From Chlorokybus atmophyticus (lineage: Eukaryota; Streptophyta; Chlorokybophyceae; Chlorokybales; Chlorokybaceae), in assembly GCA_009103225.1 (NCBI GenBank), contig RHPI01003642.1, positions 331,116-395,115 on the forward strand: DNA of 64,000 nucleotides. Direction: 5' to 3'. Below are positions 50,110 through 64,000 of this stretch, piece after piece (the stretch's first letter is position 1; each line of letters begins with the position of its first letter). Both the position numbers and the translations under genes were made by a program. The notes under the pieces were generated by a model. It did not search any database. It was not told the origin of the DNA and saw only the letters and a list, made by a program, of their open reading frames with translations.

Positions 50110-51199
50110 ATGGCGATGGACCATCTAACAGAGGCGGGACAGGCGACATCGACAGGCTGCAACGCAGCCGACGACGAGCAATATGCCAAAGACTGCTTGT
50201 TGGTGAGCTTGCTTGCAGCCAATCACAAAAGGGTGTTCGCTGCCGACTACCAGCTGTTCCCTTCGGATGTCATGAAGTGCGCTGCCGCCGCGTAAGCCTG
50301 CCTTGCTAACGTAGCCTTGACTCTTGATCAACAGTGTTATTGCTAAGAATTCGCACCTTTAGCGCATGCCTGTAATTCCTTGGGCAGATTTTTAACGCTG
50401 TCAGTGGATGACGCTTCTTGCAAGTGGTTGTAGCTGGGCAGTCATGTGCATTCTGGCAGGCCCGGCATTGAGCTTGCAGCTATTGAGAGCCAGCTGGAGG
50501 AATACTGCTCTGAAGCAAGGAAGCTGGAATTGCAGCTACAATGCCTACGCAAGGTTGGGCATGATTACCTGCCCTGCAGGACGCACACTAATGCACAACT
50601 TGTCACTTGACAAGTCATGCATACGTGTCACAGGAGGAGGCTGAAAATCAGTCTTGCGAAAGTTCGAGCAGCTATATCAAGGACGTGGCTGACCAGCTGC
50701 GAAGCTTCTTGCAAGCGCTTTCCAGTTTTCAGACAGTCTACACACAGGCAGATTATTTGCGACAAAGCAGGGTGCGCATGCTGCAAGCGCAGTCGTGAGT
50801 GACATCAGCTTGCTGCGTGTACAGGAAATACGCGCATGGACGCACAACGTGACACCTCCAGAACTCCATGGTGTTGGCCCTTCGGCTTCCCGCGTTCTCA
50901 ATATGCACAGCAGATTTAAACAGGTGAGGAAACCTGCACTTTATTGCCCTTCCAACAGCGCACACCAACTGCTGCACAGATTATTTCATTCATTGCATTG
51001 GTGCTCATCAGCAATTGCTTGTGTGGTCTTTTTGTTGCAGTTGCAGAAGTCTTTTGGCAATGTGCGCATAGCCTACGAGCAGCTCAGCAGTCCGGCTGTG
51101 CTGCATGTGGAAGGCGTGCAAATGCAAGCCGTGGAGTTGGCCGCCCACAACGAAAGCAATGTGTTAGACATTGAGCGCAGCCTTACACTCTTGCTGTAA
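50110..51199 (+). CDS. Unidentified coiled-coil protein, five exons
   Basis: An in-frame model joins 50110 to about 50294 (MAMDHLTEAGQATSTGCNAA, then YAKDCLLVSLLAANHKRVFA), about 50460-50554 (IELAAIESQLEEYCSEARKL, then LQCLRK), about 50635-50795 (YIKDVADQLRSFLQALSSF, then ADYLRQSRVRMLQAQ), about 50808-50922 (LLRVQEIRAWTHN) and about 51041-51199 (SFGNVRIAYEQLSSPAVLHV, ending SLTLLL). The donor/acceptor phases I checked agree, giving roughly 230 residues. Heptad-like stretches lie between residues 60 and 130. I recognise no family. A microtubule or tethering-complex subunit is possible, but that is a guess. It starts about 300 bp beyond the pogo-like element and breaks the alternating-strand pattern. 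Confidence 0.6.
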
Positions 51200-52576
51200 T
51201 GTTGACACCATACAGTGTTGACATATTCCAACTTGGGTTGAATGCCGCAATGTCCGTCCGTGTGCCCCAAGTCACTCCCGGCAAAGGCATGACGCTAGTC
51301 TGCTCGCGGACAACAATGAAAACACCTCGCGCAACAATAAGATCAACGTATTGCAGCCTTGCTCGTGCGTGCACAGCTCCGACAAGCATGTCGCTACATG
51401 CGTTGCCTATGCATCGTGCAACTGCTGACCACGTGCATACGCGCCGTTACCAGAGGGTGAGGCATATCCCAAGCAGACGATCTGGTAGCTACTGCGGTAT
51501 GCTGGTGCTACCATATAGCACTGGAAGTGCACGTGGTCAGCAGTTGCACAATGCATGCACATGCACGCCGATAATAGAGGGTGAGGTGTATCTAAAAGCA
51601 ACCGGTTGGAGTGGACTGATATTGCAGTTGGCTGGTGTCACTGATAGCAATAATTTGTGTATAAGAGACAACATGCTTGATGAGTCATGCAATGTGTGAA
51701 GCACACACAATACTAGCACAACATGCAGCACTCAGGACATGCCATCTCATGCTTACACTTTATACCAGCAGTTCACCACCGGGCTGCCTACTCAACCTAA
51801 CACGCTATGCCCCTACCCCATTAGTCAGACGCACATGCATGGTGTCCAGCAATCACCTGCAGTACGGGCTGTAAACAAAGACATGCTGCCTCATGGCGAC
51901 AGTTTAACGCACCTGCAGCAACCGGCCCTAGTTGTATATACTGAACTGAATGTGGATGCTCTCGAGCATGATACACAATGATTTTGGTCATGGTATTGTA
52001 GTGCCAGATACGAGTGCACAAGGCAGCCTGCTTGACAACACCATTCAGAGCAAGCTCACCCACGTATCCATTGCATAGTCGTGATGCTTACTGTGGCAAA
52101 CTTGACCCAGGTAGGTTGGACACACTCATGGCACGCATCCCACACATGGCATAGCATGACATCATGCACACTACTTTATCATCCTATGTGCGGGGCTAAT
52201 CAAAGATGATGATATAAAAAGACTTCTGGCTGCAAACCATGTTGCGCTCAGCACACTGACTGCGCAATGCTGTCAGCAAAGGCGGCACAATCTGATAACC
52301 TGGATGCATCAAGCACGCGTACTTTATAAATCATGATACACAAGACCGGAGCTAGTGGGGTAAATGTGTGATGACACATGCTAAGCAGCTATTGAAACAT
52401 TGGTTGTACGTGTTGCATATGTATCATGTTGTACCAGTGTCTGTTATGGCAGTGGTATCACAGGCATCACCAGTAACACAGCAGTGTTTGCCGTGGAAAA
52501 GCCTGGTCAATGTCTCTGCTTGTTGCGAAAACAGTATGAATCCCCATGCTAAAGCTACCCACAGCGCGTGCGTTAC
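51200..52576. other. Intergenic stretch with an inverted-repeat structure
   Basis: No gene seen. It holds the inverted repeat at 51408-51557. Many short ORFs here lack domains. Confidence 0.5.
51408..51557. repeat. Inverted repeat, about 30-bp arms
   Basis: GCAACTGCTGACCACGTGCA at 51418-51437 is exactly complementary to 51528-51547, and the arms extend to about 30 bp with two mismatches. Downstream of each arm a direct word recurs (AGAGGGTGAGGCATATC and AGAGGGTGAGGTGTATC), so a local duplication with inversion is likely. Confidence 0.8.
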
Positions 52577-53387
52577 TTACTTCTTGAACAGGCCCTGTCA
52601 ACACAGCTGCTCAGTATCCATCACAGGAAAACTTAACAAAGCCAGACACTACGCTGCATGCACACGCCTCAACGCTGATAGTGGGCACGCTATGCGCCTG
52701 TATCTACCCTAAGGTTGTTGCCATACCCATCAAGCGGCTAACCTACTTGAAAATTGACTGCACTATCTCAAACGTCAAGCGCCACTCACCTTTTTGGGAG
52801 CAGGTGGCGAGAACTTCTCAAGGGGCGTTCCTTCTCCAAAAAGCTTGGGTGAGTTCTTGGCGATCTGCGATGCACTGAGCTGTCAGTCCAATCCTCCCAG
52901 CAAACGGCTTGCTACCGCAGGAACGGAAAAGAGCTGTGCACGACTGAGCACAGCTCTGTGAAGGTCCCGGAGGAACCTGAAAACAGACAACCAAGCAGAT
53001 CGCATGCTAAACACTCGCAAACAAGGTAGAAGACATCATGGCCTCGTTGTCTGCTGTCAAACTGGGAGATCGTGCAGACACAGGCCGGTAATGGCGCACA
53101 ACTGCCGCTGGCTTGCGCTCAACGGCGTTCTTTCAGGCTGAGCACTCCTACGCTAGATAACATTAGCAATGCAGAGGTGGCGATGAACGCACCTCCTCGT
53201 CCATCTCATAGAAGACATTCTTGTACAGGAACTTGTTGAGCCAGCCGAAGAGGCCGTTTCCCTCCTCTTGCTTGGGGGCGGCCTTGGCGCCAGGCCGGCC
53301 CTTGGGCGCAGGCCTGGCCTGCGCCACGATCAGCGGCGACCTGACCTTGCCAACGACGGACACCGACGACACCATGGTGACGGCCAT
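52577..53387 (-). CDS. Small (100-residue) probable plastid protein, three exons, family unknown
   Basis: Exons 53387-53193 (65 codons), 52879-52790 (30 codons) and 52594-52577 (five codons plus TAA) join in phase 0. Residues 1-40 are Val/Ser/Ala/Lys-rich with no acidic residue before the EEGNG (MAVTMVSSVSVVGKVRSPLI, then RPAPKGRPGAKAAPKQ), like a chloroplast transit peptide. The mature part reads GLFGWLNKFLYKNVFYEMDE, then QIAKNSPKLFGEGTPLEKFS, and ends PAPKKGLFKK. There is no long membrane span. The start is the ATG at 53387, since the upstream in-frame codon at 53393 is GTG. It is divergent from ClpR3 and might share its regulation. I cannot name it. A small photosynthesis or plastid-complex subunit is the best guess. 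Confidence 0.7.
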
Positions 53388-53778
53388 CGTCACGCCCCAC
53401 GCCCCAAACGCCCGCCGCCGCCGCCTACCTCACGCCGACCACACGCCCAACCTCCAAGACAGGCTAAACCTGCAGCATACCATTTCCACCATACACACGC
53501 ACGTACTTTTGTCTAACGAATGTTATTGTGCTGTTTACAAGCGTTAGTGTACGTCTGTAAGGCAGTAAGCTCACGTTACGCTACTGAGTTGTTGCGGCTT
53601 ATCCATACAAGAGGCGATCGACGGACCGGATTAGAGAGCAGCTTGCTTTCTCCTCTGCCTTGTGCGTCCAGCGCACTGCTTGTGCGCAGCACTTGGGGTA
53701 GCAATTAGGGTTTGGGTTGTCGTGGCGGAGGCAGAGGCGGTGGCGGTGGCGTCGTCGCTGGCAACTGGGTGTGCCACC
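53388..53778. promoter_or_regulatory. Shared 5' region of the small plastid gene and ClpR3
   Basis: TTAGGGTTTGGG, a telo-box-like motif, lies at about 53705-53716, about 70 bp upstream of the ClpR3 ATG. Confidence 0.5.
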
Positions 53779-56080
53779 ATGGCGCATGCGGCTGCCGCTT
53801 CCGTGGTGGTGCCGCAGGGCAACCTAAGACTTGGGAGGTCCGCAGGTAAGGGGTCGACATCGTCACAGCATGATTAAGCATTGCGATGGGGCTGTGTCCA
53901 AGGCCGTGGTGTGTTTACAAAGATGATGTACTCATTGTAGCCGGTAGTCATCAATCCTTGCAAGCTTGCAAGGCATGCTGGATATGCTGCGCAGTGCTTG
54001 TTGCGTGTGCACAGTTTGTTCAGCGCATCGTTTTGATTGCAATCATATTTGTATTGACAGCCCCGCAGCGGAATCGGCAAAAGACCTTGACACAAGCTCC
54101 AAGTTTGCAATCTGCAAGGCTGCCTCAGCGCTATGCGTGCAAAGCAGCACTTAGCAACTTACCTGGTACGTTGTGGTTTACTAGTCGTGCTGTTTTGAAA
54201 TGCAGGTTTATTGTGGTAGCTGTGTGTTGACAACCTGCGCTATCATTTGCAGAACCCAGCAACATATGGATCCCAAAACCTCCAGTGGTTGAAGACGGCG
54301 ACTTGAGGGAGAAGGCCCTGAACTACACAGGTCCGGCATGGTGTCCCCCAGACTTCATACAGGCCCGAGCTGGATCGTCCCCAGCCCAGGTATAACCTCT
54401 CAGCGTTAGTGATGGTTGGTCGTGCAGTTAAGTAAGCTACGCTCGTTTATGCGGTTCCCGAACACAACCGCCAAGCATGGAAGCATTGCGGTGGTCGGCA
54501 CTAACAACCGGTTGTTCACTTTGCATGGCTTGGTGGGTCAGTCCAAGCCATGCAGATGAAGGCTTCAGATGCAGCTGTGTTGTTAAACAGCTGCAAGACA
54601 CAATCAGACAGCTGCAGAGCATTGCATGGGCATGATTGGCGCGTGTAAATCAGCCAAGAACTAGCATTCACAGAATGTACTCAGCCAGAGTGCCCATTGC
54701 CATAGGCCGACTATGGAGGCGGTTATGATGAGCATCGCGCCAAGACTCCGCCACCTGACTTGCCATCACTGCTGCTGGATAGTCGCATCATCTTTCTTGG
54801 CATGCCGGTATGTGATTTTGGCTTATCTGGGGATGTGGATTGATACAGCAGTTGACCACATGTAAGGGTTGTGCTAGAAGTGCATCGCTACCAATGTAAA
54901 CACTCAAGGATGATGCGCTGACAGTGCGTCGTTCTTGCAGCTGGTGCCAGCAGTTACGGAACTCATATGCGCGCAACTCATATACCTGCAGTACAAGGAT
55001 CCTCGGAAGCCTATTTACATGTACATTAACTCTACAGGAACTACGCGCGCAGATGGTGAAACAGTAAGTAGTTGCTTGGAAGCGCCTCCTGCATACAATC
55101 AGTAGTTGCATGCGCTAAGGTTGTTGTGTGTTACAGGTGGGTTTTGAGACAGAGGGTACTTGCATATACGACGCAATGAGACAAGTCAGCAATGATGTAA
55201 GTGCCGTGTTGCTGATATGCGTGTAGGTGGTCACGGCGGATATGGTGTGGCATGGTGGCAACTTATTGTGGTTTATCTTCTGGCAGGTCTACACAGTCAA
55301 CATAGGTGTCGCAGCGGGCCAGGCGGCCCTGCTTTTGTCAGCTGGCAAGCGAGGTCGTCGCTATTGCCTTCCGCATGCCACAAGTAAGCATGTGCATTGT
55401 GTCCCCACGACATTGTCTTGTGTGCGTGGTTTCAGCGAAGTAGCGCTCATTGATTGTTTTTATATGGCACAGCACTAATGCTCTGTTGTTCTGCAGCTCT
55501 GCTTCAGATGCCATCCATGCCTGGCTCCGGACAACAGTCCGCTAGTGAGATGGTTATTAAGAGCAATGAGGTATTGTGACAAAAGTTGATACGTTTTACA
55601 ACTGAAGTCCGGTTGGAAGTTGTGCTGACTATACTCTGGTCGGAAGTTATGGAACTATGCTGACAACACTTTGCATTGACAGATGATGGACCAATACACG
55701 ACATTGCTGGAACTGCTTAGCCTGCACAGCGGCAATGTACGTGGTTACGCAAGGGAACCCAGAGCTCTTATTTACATGCTTGGTTGCTGACCTCTGGTGT
55801 GCTGCGCAGTCTATGGAGCTCCTGGATACTTGGATGCAGAACCCGTTCTACATGACTCCTACGATGGCCATCCAACTTGGCTTTGTTGACAAGGTACATT
55901 GCTTGCACTCTAGTTTGACATGGGAACATGCAATTGGATTGCTCACTGACTGCATGTGCTGCTTGCCAGGTTCTCGACACACAGGCCATATCCAAGGCGA
56001 AGTCGTCCAATGAGTGGGATAAGGAGGCAGGGCTCAGGCAAGTGGAGCGTCCCGCCGGTTTTGGGAGCGGCATGGGATAA
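53779..56080 (+). CDS. CLPR3: Chloroplast ClpR3, non-catalytic subunit of the Clp protease core
   Basis: Eleven exons join in frame from MAHAAAASVVVPQGNLRLGR (53779-53845) to ERPAGFGSGMG and TAA at 56080. After a transit region the Clp fold reads PPDLPSLLLDSRIIFLGMPL, VPAVTELICAQLIYLQYKDP, YINSTGTTRADGETVG, VYTVNIGVAAGQAALLLSAG, then ELLSLHSGN and MAIQLGFVDKVL. The INSTGTTR.DGETVG string and the C-terminal KEAGLRQVE favour ClpR3 over R1, R2 and R4. The catalytic Ser of ClpP (AASMAA) is Gly here (AAGQAA), and the H-Q-P His position reads LLQMP, so it is an R-type inactive subunit. It belongs to the stromal ClpP/R tetradecamer. The ATG at 53779 has a good context (GCCACCATGG). Confidence 0.93.
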
Positions 56081-57400
56081 ATGGTGCGATGACCAGGTTG
56101 CTTGTCTTAATAACTGTTGTGGCGTGTTAGAGCTTGCCTGCGTGAGGTTAGGTGTAAATGCTGGTACAAACAGCCGACTGTGGGTTGGTATGGCGAACAT
56201 CAGATGCTGTCATGGCGGGTGCGATGTTTGTGTGGTGCCCATGTGGTTATGGTCTTGTTGTGTCAAATAGGCATGGCATGTTGTTGGCTGTTGCTGCGCA
56301 TGTGCAAGGTAGTGCTGTGCACTTTGTGCCATGCACGCAAAGCATTGCGCGTTTATGTGTAGTTATTTGTAGTTCACAACCAAAGCAGACATGCATGGTG
56401 CACACCTCGTTGTATGCATGCTATGCATGTTTACAAAAGTCCAAATGACCATTCTAGGCATGCAATGGACTTGCTTGCACCTGTTGGGCATTTTGCACAT
56501 GTGAAGAGTGTGACAGCCTCCAGCGCCGGGCGGGGGCCTAGCGCGTGCACTTGCAGCAGCCTTGTCGTCCGTGCAGTCAATGTTGTGCATGCGGACACTG
56601 GAGCTGGACAACCTGACTCATCTCTCCTCTCCTCTCCTATGCACTCTGCAGGTAGTTGAACGGTGATGTTGGTCCTGCCTGCCTGCCGCTGCCACGCTAC
56701 TTGTTGGTCACAACCCGCATAGCACATAGCACCAGCAATGTAGTGTAGTGTCATAGTTGTTGCTTAGCGTGCCTGTTTGCTGGTGTTGTGATTCTGCCTT
56801 GGCATTCTAAGTACTGATTGTGAGTGTTTGGCCCCTGGGTATTAGCCTATGCGCCAGCCTATCACCATACACAGTGTACAAACTTCAAAGTCATTGGTGA
56901 GCACTCGTGTTACTCTGCAACTCTCCTTGCATTGCTGTCAAGCTACACCTGCAGTCAATATACAACCTATAACAGCGACGCATCCACGCCAGCAATTTGT
57001 GTGATATCACGTGCAGTCCCAAACATGGCATGAAAGTGATGCGCATTCCGACAATGGATGAACATTCAGAATTTACCCTTGTATGTCTCCCACTGCTCAT
57101 TAACAACCCCAAAACTTTTACAAATGACACTTGTATGACAACATTGTACACACGTGTGCCATCTTGTCTACAAGTGCATGCGACACCACCACACATAAGC
57201 AACCAGCCAGCATCACTAATCCGGCTGGCAACAAGTTCAGCTGTAGAACTAAACACAGCCTTGCTGGACGAAGCTATCACCTTGCTTGTTTGCCGCCAAA
57301 CATATGCACCGCAACAAGTAATGTGCTTTGATATGCCATTAAACCTAGTACTCACTATCTCTTGACTGGCGCCTCGCAGGGATAGCTGGCTTCTCAGGAG
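56081..57400. other. Intergenic 3'-3' region between ClpR3 and the demethylase gene
   Basis: About 1.3 kb without a convincing gene. It includes a short CTCTC(CTCTC)n tract near 56619-56638. Confidence 0.55.
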
Positions 57401-60969
<3,569 letters not shown>

Positions 60970-61520
60970 GCTTCAACCCTCATCCACGGCACGTGATGAG
61001 ACTAGACTGGCCACTGACAACAACAAGCTATGTCGCACATCAACCTCCCTTCCCGTCCACAGCTTCCACTCCCCACTGACCCCTAACCCTAACCCTAACC
61101 CTAAGTACGGCCCGTGTGCAAGTTCTGCCAGCTCGCAGGCGAATCTATCAAACGCTGCCACGCATGAGCAACAAGCGACGTTAGCGCAACTCTTGCCCCC
61201 GCGGTCCAGGACCTCCCGTCTGCCGTCAGCGCCGCCGCCGCCACCGCCACGTGGAAGTCTAGCCGTTCAACAACGGATACTGGAAGGCGTATCGATTGTT
61301 GGCGTCACGATGACGCAACCTGCGCTTGATTACGTATTAGGCATTACGGCGTCAGGCCCTACTCCCGATTACGGTGTGCAGCTCGTGGCTGGCAGAGGCT
61401 AGCCATTGGCTAGTAGCCAATCAAAGAGGGGACAGTGGCTTCCGTTTGGCTTCTCTGCTATCCAGTGCGAAAAAGCTGCGGCGAGCGGTCTCTTTTCCTG
61501 CGGCGGCGGCGGCGGCGAGG
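60970..61520. promoter_or_regulatory. Shared 5' region of the demethylase and TIC110 with a telomere-like repeat
   Basis: CCCTAACCCTAACCCTAACC and one further CCTAA lie at about 61081-61104, four TTAGGG-type units. This resembles a multimeric telo-box, about 110 bp from the demethylase start and 415 bp from TIC110. GCCGCC runs lie near 61230-61250 and 61500-61516. Confidence 0.6.
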
Positions 61521-64000
61521 ATGGCGGTCGCCGCGGTGGGCATGTCGGCGGTGTCGGCGCCCAGCTGCGGTGCCCCGCGCGCTGTGTTCACTGAGCAGAG
61601 AAGTAGCAGCAGCTTCTTGCGGGGTCAGGCGGTGAGGGGGGCGTTCTACCGAGGCGCAGCGCTGAGGGTTGCTCCCGCGGGGAGGTGGCAGCAGCGTCGC
61701 CTGCGGGTTGCGAGGGTTAGCGCTGTAGCAGAGGGCGTGCGCACAGCTTCCCCTGCGCCTCTTGGAGAGGGGAGGGAGTTCTCTGCGGCGCAGAAGCTAC
61801 TCGGGGAGCTGCCGCTGGCAGCCAGGGCAGCTGCCGCAGCAGTTGTCGTGCTAGGTACTGCTGTAGTGGGCGGCCAGGTCGCCAGCACCATTGTGCCAGC
61901 CACCCTGCGAACCACAGCTCGCTATGTCGGTGCTGCAGTCGCTGGCGCTGTGGGCTTCTTGGCAGTAAAGAAGTTGCATGAGGACCGCGAGGGTGGAGCT
62001 GCTATTGAGCTGCACAACACAATGCTGGCTCAGGGCTCCTTGACAGCTGAGGACGTGAATAGAATTGCTCAAAAGTACGTGACTGCGTTCTGGAGAGTCA
62101 GTCGCACTCCGCCAGTGTTGTGCGAGCTGATTGTGCAGATGTTACTGATTGACGTGTATACATGCACAGAGACTGCATGTGTCCTTACTTTCCAATACAA
62201 CTACTGGCACAATGCTGATGCTAGCCATGTTGCATTCTACAGTTCTCCAATGTACTCCGCATGCAGTGAACAGGTCATCCACTGTTGGTATTTTGCTATG
62301 TGCATGTGCTTGGCAGCTCAGATCAGAGTGCACTGTCGTTTTGCATTGGCGCCAATAGCATATCGTTGCTATCGGCTGAGTGCCTTTCTGCAGGTATGGC
62401 GTGACTGCAAAGACGCCCAGCTATAACTTGGAGTTGCGTGCCTTGTACGACGGGTACGTATGCACAAGTTCTTGTATGTTTGTTGTATTGTAGACACCCA
62501 TGGAAATGGGGTTTTGTGCCATTTGTTTGAGCAAACATGCGGTCAATGTGAGTTTGATTTCGTATTGTACTTATGCAGCTATTTGAGTAACATGATTCCC
62601 CGTGGTGATGAGCCACTTGTTGGTGATGAGGCCGAGCGGTTGAGAGTTTTCAAAGATGCCCTTGGGCTGGAGGATCGTGACGCAGCCGACGTCCATATGG
62701 AGGTCTGTTTATGAGTTCTGCAGTAGGCTTGGTGTGTATGCCACAGCCCAGATGCGTTGCATTTTATTTGCAGACACTTTATAGCAGATTATACCATGTT
62801 TTGCTCACCCAACACTGCATTGATTAGGTGTTGCTATTCCAAAGACTTGAAGCAGTGAGCATGTTTTAGTCAACAAAACAAGTCATGCATCCTCAATGCG
62901 TTTTCCACGAATAGAGGATATATTGTGTCATTAGACTCATCCGCAGCCCTAAGCAGTGTATTAGACAGTTCTGTTTCTGGCATGTGTGTGGTTTGGAAAG
63001 TAGTGCAGCGCTCATGTATATGTCGCCTAAGCGCATGCCTTTAGCAACGGACTGATGTCCACACGCGGTCACAGGTTGGTCGTCGTATTTATCGGCAGCG
63101 CCTGGAGGTGGGCAGCAAAGATCTGGAAACCGAAGAACGTCGGGTGAGCATGCTTCGTGCTACTGGTCACTTGGCATGCTGTACTTTGCCGGGATCTTGA
63201 ATGGCATGTATGAACACTATGTCTTGGTTCCACAGGCATTCCAGAAGCTGGTATTCGTTTCCACACAGTTGTTTGGAGAGGCAAAAGCACGGTTCCTTTT
63301 GCCATGGAAGCGTGTGTTTAATGTCACAGATGGCCAGGTGAATACTTGCCTTACATTGTAATGTATCATACTTGCACAAGCAATGCACTTGGATGTGTGG
63401 TTACATGGAAGAGCACTGACCAGTGTTCGGTTGCAGCTTTCCGTTGCTTTGAGGGATAATGCCAGTCGTCTGTATCGCAAGCATTTGGAAGCGGTTATGT
63501 CGGACAATGGTGAGCACAAGACTACGATTGGGCCATCTTGGCTTTAAAGATGCTGGGGTTATGTTGCAGGTTGTTGGCATTAACTATGTGGTAGCTGAGT
63601 TGACGCTTCATTTATTTTGGTCGCAGATTTGGTTGTCAGCACATTGCAGGAGGCGCGACAGTACCAGCTTACACTTGGGCTCGGCGATGATGTACGCGCC
63701 CTTGAGTGTTGAGATGTCTGGTTTGTTGTTTTTACTGCATATGGCTATTGTGACGCTTCATGTGATTGCAGGTTGCTTCTGAGCACTTTCAAGATCTCTC
63801 CCGCAAGGCAGCAGAAGGTTTTGTGGAACAAGCTCTTGAAGTGGCAAATGCGCGCACCAGGAAGAAGTATGATTCAAACAAGTTGTGCTAGACATGCACC
63901 GCCATTAGATTAAACAACTCATCTTATGCAATAAATACAGGGATCTGTCACCTGCTATTGGCCAGATGTTCCAGCTACTCTCGTACAACAAGCAACGCAA
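61521..64000 (+). CDS. TIC110: TIC110, inner-envelope plastid protein import component (5' part, cut by right edge)
   Basis: The start at 61521 gives MAVAAVGMSAVSAPSCGAPR and an Arg/Ser-rich transit peptide up to about residue 80. A hydrophobic pair follows (AARAAAAAVVVLGTAVVGG and YVGAAVAGAVGFLAV), the two N-terminal membrane helices of TIC110. The soluble stromal domain is spread over short exons: GSLTAEDVNRIAQKYGVTAK, MIPRGDEPLVGDEAERLRVF, VGRRIYRQRLEVG, AFQKLVFVSTQLFGEAKARF with LLPWKRVFNVTDGQ, LSVALRDNASRLYRKHLEAV and EHFQDLSRKAAEGFVEQALE. The frame is still open at the edge in LSPAIGQMFQLLSYNKQ. TIC110 forms a scaffold that recruits stromal chaperones to incoming preproteins. The frame upstream of 61521 is open to about 61374 but lacks an ATG, so 61521 is preferred. 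Confidence 0.93.

Noticed and set aside
49941-50309. 122-codon ORF over the start of the coiled-coil gene
   Set aside because: It is in a different frame from the exon model that joins in phase, and has no domain.
61081-61104. Chromosome end or internal telomere block
   Set aside because: Only four units, set between two intact genes. A promoter motif or small insertion is more likely.
61374-61520. Longer TIC110 start upstream
   Set aside because: The frame is open but begins at a non-ATG codon. The ATG at 61521 starts a typical transit peptide.

Overview
This is nuclear DNA from a photosynthetic eukaryote of the green lineage. Spliced genes encode plastid proteins (TIC110, ClpR3, a DEG1-type protease, plastid ribosomal protein S10) beside plant-like nuclear proteins (HOS15/TBL1, TAF5, THO6, V-ATPase c'', cytosolic L12). 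Introns are short (about 50-500 nt) with GT-AG and occasional GC-AG ends, GC content is moderate, and GCATGC/TGCA words are common. A green alga, streptophyte or chlorophyte, fits best. The species cannot be named from the sequence alone.

Layout. Positions 1-22000 are a transposon graveyard. A decayed hAT transposase gene (minus strand, BED finger near 18.2 kb, C-terminal dimerisation domain near 4.0 kb) is split by a pogo-like DNA transposon (12529-15512, perfect terminal inverted repeats and TA duplication) and a Ty3/gypsy LTR retrotransposon (4733-11706, about 1 kb LTRs and a 5-bp CGAGG duplication). Next to it lies a Penelope-like element with its GIY-YIG domain upstream of the reverse transcriptase, the permuted order. 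Two direct copies of a roughly 500-bp repeat (2843-3361, 21227-21721) bracket the block.

From 22 kb to the right edge the window is gene dense and strand orientation alternates almost perfectly: rps10(-), TAF5(+), HOS15(-), RPL12(+), VMA16(-), RCC1-like(+), THO6(-), DEG1(+), small plastid protein(-), ClpR3(+), JmjC-CW demethylase(-), TIC110(+, cut by the edge). The genes form six divergent pairs with 5' gaps of about 360-670 bp. Five of these six gaps contain telo-box-like AGGGTT motifs. One coiled-coil gene of unknown function (+, 50110-51199) breaks the alternation. It lies beside a second pogo-like element (46324-49809) that carries a tandem TRIM array (LTR-internal-LTR-internal-LTR, 48554-49705).

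Functionally the genes fall into a plastid import and proteostasis set (TIC110, ClpR3, DEG1, rps10, a 100-residue plastid-like protein) and a nuclear gene-expression set (TAF5, HOS15, THO6, a KDM4-like demethylase), plus housekeeping genes (RPL12, VMA16, RCC1-like). The most unusual gene is the demethylase: JmjN and JmjC domains, then seven clear copies and one degenerate copy of a basic motif of the form K(Q/H)PNQ(W/Y/F)T, then a CW zinc finger, with an in-frame TGA between the repeats and the CW domain.
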